Source: Arsenicicoccus piscis (GTDB lineage: Bacteria; Actinomycetota; Actinomycetes; Actinomycetales; Dermatophilaceae). From it: a stretch of 64,000 nucleotides of DNA. The notes under the pieces are model-generated. The model saw only the letters and a program-made list of their open reading frames with translations. It did no database searches and was not told the DNA's origin. Positions 61,558-64,000 of this stretch are shown here, piece by piece. Both the position numbers and the translations under genes were made by a program. The first letter of the stretch is position 1, and each line of letters begins with the position of its first letter. The DNA is taken from positions 248,001-312,000 of the forward strand of contig NZ_JAKZHV010000004.1 in the NCBI RefSeq assembly GCF_022568835.1, written 5' to 3'.

Positions 61558-61965
61558 GTGGATTCAGACTCCGTCTATGGCCGACTGCCGCGCGGGGTGC
61601 ACGTCACGGCCCGCGGGGTCACTTATCCAGACGATGCTGCCGAGGCCTGGCTGAATCACGGCGTTCCGTGGCGTGTGGTCCGGCATCACGTCCAGGCTGG
61701 GGGAGCGTTGACGCGTGGTGCAGTCCATCTTGATGACGGCGGGCGACATCTGGGCCTTCCCGAGGCGTCGATCGATCTCATCGAGGTCTCGGGGGTTTGG
61801 ACGGGCGATGACATCGACGTCCACTCGTGGCGTCCGGTGGTGCGCGAGCCCGACGGGCCGCCGATCGGGGATCGTGTTGACTCCGGCACCCGGAACTCGG
61901 TCTACGACAGCATCCCCCACGCGTTGGACGACGAGATCATCGCCACCGGCGCGACTCGAGAGTGA
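61558..61965 (+). CDS. small protein of unknown function, first gene before murT
   Basis: A 135-residue acidic protein I do not recognise. It is rich in His, Asp and Val with no membrane segment or signal (begins MDSDSVYGRLPRGVHVTARG; contains WRVVRHHVQAGGALTRGAVHL and DDIDVHSWRPVVREPDG). GTG 61558 lies 6 nt after TAGGGT (61546-61551), the leaderless promoter arrangement used by many genes here, which supports it being real. A 59-codon ORF follows after 6 bp, then murT. Confidence 0.6.
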   Translation: MDSDSVYGRLPRGVHVTARGVTYPDDAAEAWLNHGVPWRVVRHHVQAGGALTRGAVHLDDGGRHLGLPEASIDLIEVSGVWTGDDIDVHSWRPVVREPDGPPIGDRVDSGTRNSVYDSIPHALDDEIIATGATRE

Positions 61966-61971
61966 TCGCTC

Positions 61972-62151
61972 ATGGTTCTGCAGGTGCCGTTGCTGACCGC
62001 CGAGTGGCGCACGTGGGTCGACTCGTGGCGCGGCCGGGCTGCCGTGCAGGTGATCGGTTTCCTCCGCCCAGAGGGCGAGCCGTGGCGGGCCGCCAGCATC
62101 GACCTGCCCACCCGCGGGCCGGAGCCGGGCATCGTCGCGGCCAGTGACTAG
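61972..62151 (+). CDS. 59-residue protein of unknown function overlapping the murT promoter
   Basis: ATG 61972 to TAG 62151 encodes 59 residues (MVLQVPLLTAEWRTWVDSWRG ... GPEPGIVAASD), Trp- and Arg-rich in the middle, acidic at the end. It follows the previous small gene by 6 bp. Codon third positions are mostly G/C. Its stop codon is part of the TAGGCT box (62149-62154) that would drive murT. No homology that I recognise. Confidence 0.5.
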   Translation: MVLQVPLLTAEWRTWVDSWRGRAAVQVIGFLRPEGEPWRAASIDLPTRGPEPGIVAASD

Positions 62152-62161
62152 GCTGTCGCTC

Positions 62162-63469
62162 GTGCTTCGGACCCAGGCCGCGATCGCGGCAGGCAAGGTC
62201 GTGCGCGCGGCCTCACGGCTGCGCGGCGGTGGCTCGGCTCTCCCCGGGCTGGTCGCCGAGAAGGTCGACCCGCAGCTGCTGGCCGCGACGATCGGCCGGC
62301 TGCCGGACGGGGTGGTCGTGGTCAGCGGGACCAACGGCAAGACCACCACGACCAAGATGCTGGTCGCGATCGTGCGCGAGCACGGCAAGGCGGTCTTCAC
62401 GAACCCGACCGGGTCCAACTTCACTCGCGGGGTGATCTCCGCGATGCTCGCCGAGATCGGGCCGAACGGACGGCTGACCGCCGACCTCGCGATCCTCGAG
62501 CTCGACGAGGCGCACGCGCTGCGTTTCGCCAAGGTCGTGCCACCCACGCACTCGTTGCTGCTCAACGTGGCCCGCGACCAGCTCGACCGGTTCGCCGAGA
62601 TCGACCACACCGCAAGGCTGCTCACCAGCCTCGCCGAGCAGACCTCTACCGGCGTCGTGCTCAACCGCGACGACTCGTTCGTGTCCCGGATCCAGACGCA
62701 CGTCCAGCCGGGCGCGACCGTGCGCTGGTTCGGCGTCGACCCCTCGATCGCGGACCGGCTGCCCGAGCTGCAGGAGGCCGACGTCCGGTTCAGCGACGAG
62801 CAGGAGCTGCCCGCCGCCGGCCCGAGCGACGGGCTGCTGAAGCCGCTCGACGACCGCGAGTTCCTGGTCACCTTCGCCGACGGCGAGGACGTCGGACCGG
62901 TGACGCTCCAGCAGCGCGGTCTGGCGGCCATGATCAACGCGACGGCCGCGACGTCGATGGCGCGGATGCTCCTCGGAGAGGCCTTCCGGCCGGCGCTCGC
63001 GACCGCCGCGCTGGCCCGGGTCACGCCGCCGTTCGGTCGCGGTGAGGTCATCGACGTGGAGGGTCAGCCGCTCGAGCTGGTGCTCGTCAAGAACCCCGCC
63101 GGCTTCACCGTGGCCCTCGGCACCTACGGCAGCACGCCGGTGGCCACGATGATCGCGATCAACGACAACTACGCGGACGGGCAGGACGTGTCCTGGCTCT
63201 ACGACGTGAGCTTCGAGTCGCTACGCGAGCGCGGAGTAGCCCTCACCTCGGGAGTCCGGGCCTACGACATGGCGCTGCGGCTGCGCTACGACGACGTGGT
63301 GACGGACGCGGTGGTGCCGGACCTCGAGCAGGCGCTGGACACCTTCCTCGCCGACCACTGGGCCGAGCCCAAGCGGATCTTCTGCACCTACACGGCGATG
63401 ATGCGGCTGCGGCGCGTCCTCGCCGCCCGCTACGACCTGCCGGACTTCGGCGAGGAGGCGACGGCGTGA
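62162..63469 (+). CDS. murT: lipid II isoglutaminyl synthase subunit MurT
   Basis: Mur-ligase-fold subunit that, with GatD, amidates the alpha-carboxyl of D-Glu in lipid II. It has the ATP motif VVVSGTNGKTTTTKML, NPTGSNFTRGVISAM, LELDEAHALRF, and the C-terminal DUF1727-like part with NDNYADGQDVSWLYDV (Asp of the catalytic region). It contains a single Cys (in FCTYTAMMRL), so the zinc-ribbon of Staphylococcus MurT is missing. GTG 62162 is 7 nt after TAGGCT (62149-62154), giving 435 aa; GTG 62144 is an in-frame alternative. The stop overlaps gatD (GTGA). Confidence 0.93.
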   Translation: MLRTQAAIAAGKVVRAASRLRGGGSALPGLVAEKVDPQLLAATIGRLPDGVVVVSGTNGKTTTTKMLVAIVREHGKAVFTNPTGSNFTRGVISAMLAEIGPNGRLTADLAILELDEAHALRFAKVVPPTHSLLLNVARDQLDRFAEIDHTARLLTSLAEQTSTGVVLNRDDSFVSRIQTHVQPGATVRWFGVDPSIADRLPELQEADVRFSDEQELPAAGPSDGLLKPLDDREFLVTFADGEDVGPVTLQQRGLAAMINATAATSMARMLLGEAFRPALATAALARVTPPFGRGEVIDVEGQPLELVLVKNPAGFTVALGTYGSTPVATMIAINDNYADGQDVSWLYDVSFESLRERGVALTSGVRAYDMALRLRYDDVVTDAVVPDLEQALDTFLADHWAEPKRIFCTYTAMMRLRRVLAARYDLPDFGEEATA

Positions 63470-64000
63470 GCACGGGCACGGGGATCAGCACGGAGTTGGG
63501 CACGGGACACGGGGCCGGACAGGGCAGGGGCAAGGGCACGGTGCGGGTGGTCCACCTGTATCCGCGCGAGATGAGCATCTACGGCGACCTCGGCAACACG
63601 CGTGCCCTGGTGTCACGGCTGCGCTGGCACGGTTACGAGGTCGACCTCGTCAACCACGGCCCTGGCGACCGCTTCCCCGACGACCCGCACCTGGTGCTCG
63701 GTGGCGGTGGTCAGGACTCGGGGCAGGCGCGCGTGGAGGACGACCTCGCCGTGATCGGCGACCGACTCAAGGAGCTCGCCGCCGACGGGGTGCCGATGCT
63801 GATGATCTGCGGGATGTACCAGCTCTTCGGCAACGCCTTCCTCACCGTCGAGGGCCAGCGGCTGCCGGGCCTCGGCATCCTCGATGTCACCACGCAGGGC
63901 AACGACAAGCGGATGATCGGCGGCGTCGCCCTCACCACCGAGTTCGGTGACGTCGTCGGCTACGAGAACCACTCGGGATCGACGATTCTCGGCCCGGGGC
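63466..64000 (+). CDS. gatD: lipid II isoglutaminyl synthase glutaminase subunit GatD (partial)
   Basis: A class I glutamine amidotransferase-like subunit supplying ammonia to MurT. The visible part has VHLYPREMSIYGDLGNTRALVSRLRWHGYEV, LVLGGGGQDSGQ, and the nucleophile Cys in MLMICGMYQLFGNAF. The GTG start overlaps the murT stop. A Gly/Thr-rich ~25-residue N-terminal extension precedes the conserved start (TVRVVHLYP). The gene continues past the window edge, so the catalytic His is not seen. Confidence 0.93.
   Translation, partial: MSTGTGISTELGTGHGAGQGRGKGTVRVVHLYPREMSIYGDLGNTRALVSRLRWHGYEVDLVNHGPGDRFPDDPHLVLGGGGQDSGQARVEDDLAVIGDRLKELAADGVPMLMICGMYQLFGNAFLTVEGQRLPGLGILDVTTQGNDKRMIGGVALTTEFGDVVGYENHSGSTILGPG

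Overview
The window is chromosomal DNA from a high-GC Gram-positive bacterium of the phylum Actinomycetota. The evidence is a mycothiol S-conjugate amidase (Mca), a WhiB3-type iron-sulfur protein, a ShbA/SigD-type sigma factor with its RsdA-like anti-sigma factor, GroEL with a His-rich tail behind CIRCE operators, MurT/GatD, and many genes with a TANNNT box 6-7 nt before an ATG or GTG (apparently leaderless mRNAs). The gene order resembles two blocks of the Mycobacterium tuberculosis chromosome (mca-hlyIII-Z-prenyltransferase-coaA-phoH2, and glmS-acpS-nnr-tsaE-tsaB-rimI-tsaD-groESL-whiB3-sigD-rsdA-guaB-guaB3-guaA). Gene content suggests Micrococcales, possibly Intrasporangiaceae, but that placement is a guess. 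I see no tRNA, rRNA, CRISPR array, prophage or transposase gene.

Layout. 1-5.4 kb: DUF4307 protein, mca and a small membrane protein, trhA (hemolysin III) with a strong palindromic operator, a short-chain prenyltransferase, and a PIN-PhoH protein behind a structured leader. 5.4-9.6 kb: Nramp-like transporter divergent from feoA-feoB-feoC, which has a DtxR/IdeR-like box. 9.6-11.3 kb: a lone AbiEi-like/DUF559 gene between three direct copies of a ~90-bp intergenic repeat. 11.3-20.3 kb: coaA; then glmS, acpS, nnr, a hydrolase, and the t6A genes tsaE-tsaB-rimI-tsaD. 20.5-29.3 kb: accessory metabolism, namely a GH3 lipoprotein, PfkB kinase, GNAT, methyltransferase, and a probable 3-hydroxybutyrate module (MHS transporter, bdhA, GAF/PucR regulator). 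29.2-41.3 kb: groESL, whiB3, MerR-like regulator, NarL response regulator, shbA/rsdA, guaB, MFS+ArsR, guaB3. 41.5-52 kb: aminotransferase, two GT-C glycosyltransferases, aldehyde dehydrogenase, beta-propeller, SURF1, DUF3817, guaA. 52-59 kb: an AhbD-like radical SAM/SPASM gene coupled to cgoX/hemY, PAP2 phosphatase, large secreted nuclease. 59-64 kb: a GT39-like glycosyltransferase, two small unknown genes, then murT-gatD running off the right edge.

Themes. Many genes serve envelope and nucleotide-sugar supply (glmS, prenyltransferase, murT/gatD, glycosyltransferases) and purine synthesis (guaB, guaB3, guaA). Four otherwise well conserved genes (phoH, a GH3 gene, guaB3, an aldehyde dehydrogenase) are each broken by one apparent single-base deletion. 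That pattern looks more like assembly error than biology. The least explained parts are two families of dispersed intergenic repeats, a 34-codon ORF in the phoH leader, the radical SAM gene beside cgoX, and the two small genes ahead of murT.
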